NCBI GenBank assembly: GCA_020310875.1
Contig: CM035423.1
Span: 117,553,489-117,617,488, forward strand
Reading direction: 5' to 3'
Length of the DNA: 64,000 nt
Origin: Ceratopteris richardii
Lineage: Eukaryota > Streptophyta > Polypodiopsida > Polypodiales > Pteridaceae
The notes beneath the pieces are model-generated. The model did no database searches. It saw nothing but the letters and a program-made list of their open reading frames with translations, and had not been told where the DNA came from. How positions within the stretch are numbered: the first letter of the stretch is position 1; each line of letters begins with the position of its first letter. Both the position numbers and the translations under genes were made by a program. Shown here one piece after another: positions 63,717 through 64,000 of the stretch.

Positions 63717-64000
63717 TGAAATGCCTTAGTACAAGACATTAAAGAAGTTAATGTTCTAAAGCTTTTCAATACATAAGTCAATAAAACCTTTCCAAAGGTA
63801 AGGGAAATCCTTAAAAAAAAATCCGCAAATTTTTAGTCTTTGAAGTTGAATTTTGATTTTATGAATGAAATAATTTCAAAGTTTATTAGAAATGAATGTG
63901 ATTGAAGGAATGAGAAATGCTAATAAGAAAAGTGAAATCTTTGTCACCTTTGAAATCTGAACCTCTTTGATTTGACACCTTTGCTTAAGAATAATCAAGT
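63717..64000. other. Unique sequence right of block X'
   Basis: Sequence after the X' breakpoint, AT-rich, no feature recognised. It shows what lay beyond block X before, or apart from, the fusion with Gypsy-2b. Confidence 0.4.

Overview
The window looks like nuclear DNA of a land plant with a large, repeat-rich genome. Support: GT-AG introns, plant-type Ty1/copia and Ty3/gypsy LTR retrotransposons nested in each other, a CACTA transposon with a plant-type Transposase_24-like domain, and long microsatellites. A conifer or fern scale genome is my guess; the species cannot be read from the sequence. I see one plausible host gene and no bacterial, organellar or CRISPR features.

Layout. (1) 0.7-1.8 kb, minus strand: the first two coding exons of a SPOUT-type RNA methyltransferase (SPOUT1/C9orf114/CENP-32 family); later exons must lie left of the window. 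(2) 3.4-11.4 kb: debris of copia elements: two LTRs of one family pointing away from each other (3436-3665 minus, 5479-5738 plus), a gag scrap after a CA/TA microsatellite, and a decayed minus-strand element of another copia family (about 7.9-10.8 kb). (3) 11,471-35,614: a plus-strand copia element (Copia-A) with both LTRs and a matching AAAAG target duplication. Its gag is split by a small minus-strand LTR-type element (about 12.25-14.79 kb), which is itself split by a solo-LTR-like insert (13,534-14,590). Its integrase is split by a 16.5 kb minus-strand gypsy element (Gypsy-1, 16,316-32,861; TSD CATGG).

(4) Gypsy-1 is the most unusual object here. Read right to left it has a 5' LTR, a tRNA-Asp-like primer site, an 18/36-bp minisatellite leader, gag with three zinc knuckles, protease, RT, RNase H, two diverged tandem copies of the pre-integrase plus HHCC zinc module, a DDE integrase with its C-terminal domain, a second retropepsin-like DSG domain after the integrase, and a same-strand 3' ORF region of roughly 1,400 codons with coiled coils. 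It carries stops and frameshifts, so this copy is dead.

(5) 38.4-63.7 kb: a mosaic of repeated blocks. Two minus-strand copies of an Athila-like gypsy family (Gypsy-2a at 39.5-42.1 kb, Gypsy-2b at 49.8-55.3 kb) are each cut at their 3' side and joined to copies of one long block (called X here; 42.2-49.8 kb, again as X' at 58.6-63.7 kb; its left end also at 38.4-39.5 kb). Block X carries exon-like gene fragments (a syntaxin/t-SNARE-like first exon, a TIM23-like segment and an unassigned exon), a CATATGCATA-type microsatellite, a CACTA transposon remnant with TIR, hairpin and subterminal repeats, a dispersed repeat with tRNA-like A and B boxes, and a decayed retroelement gag.

Together the window records successive insertions: Copia-A first, Gypsy-1 later (its LTRs differ at about 20 positions by eye), and on the right a segmental duplication in which only length-variable tracts and a few indels differ between copies. 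Most inactivating changes I can read are CGA to TGA or CAG to TAG, as expected of methylated, silenced repeats.
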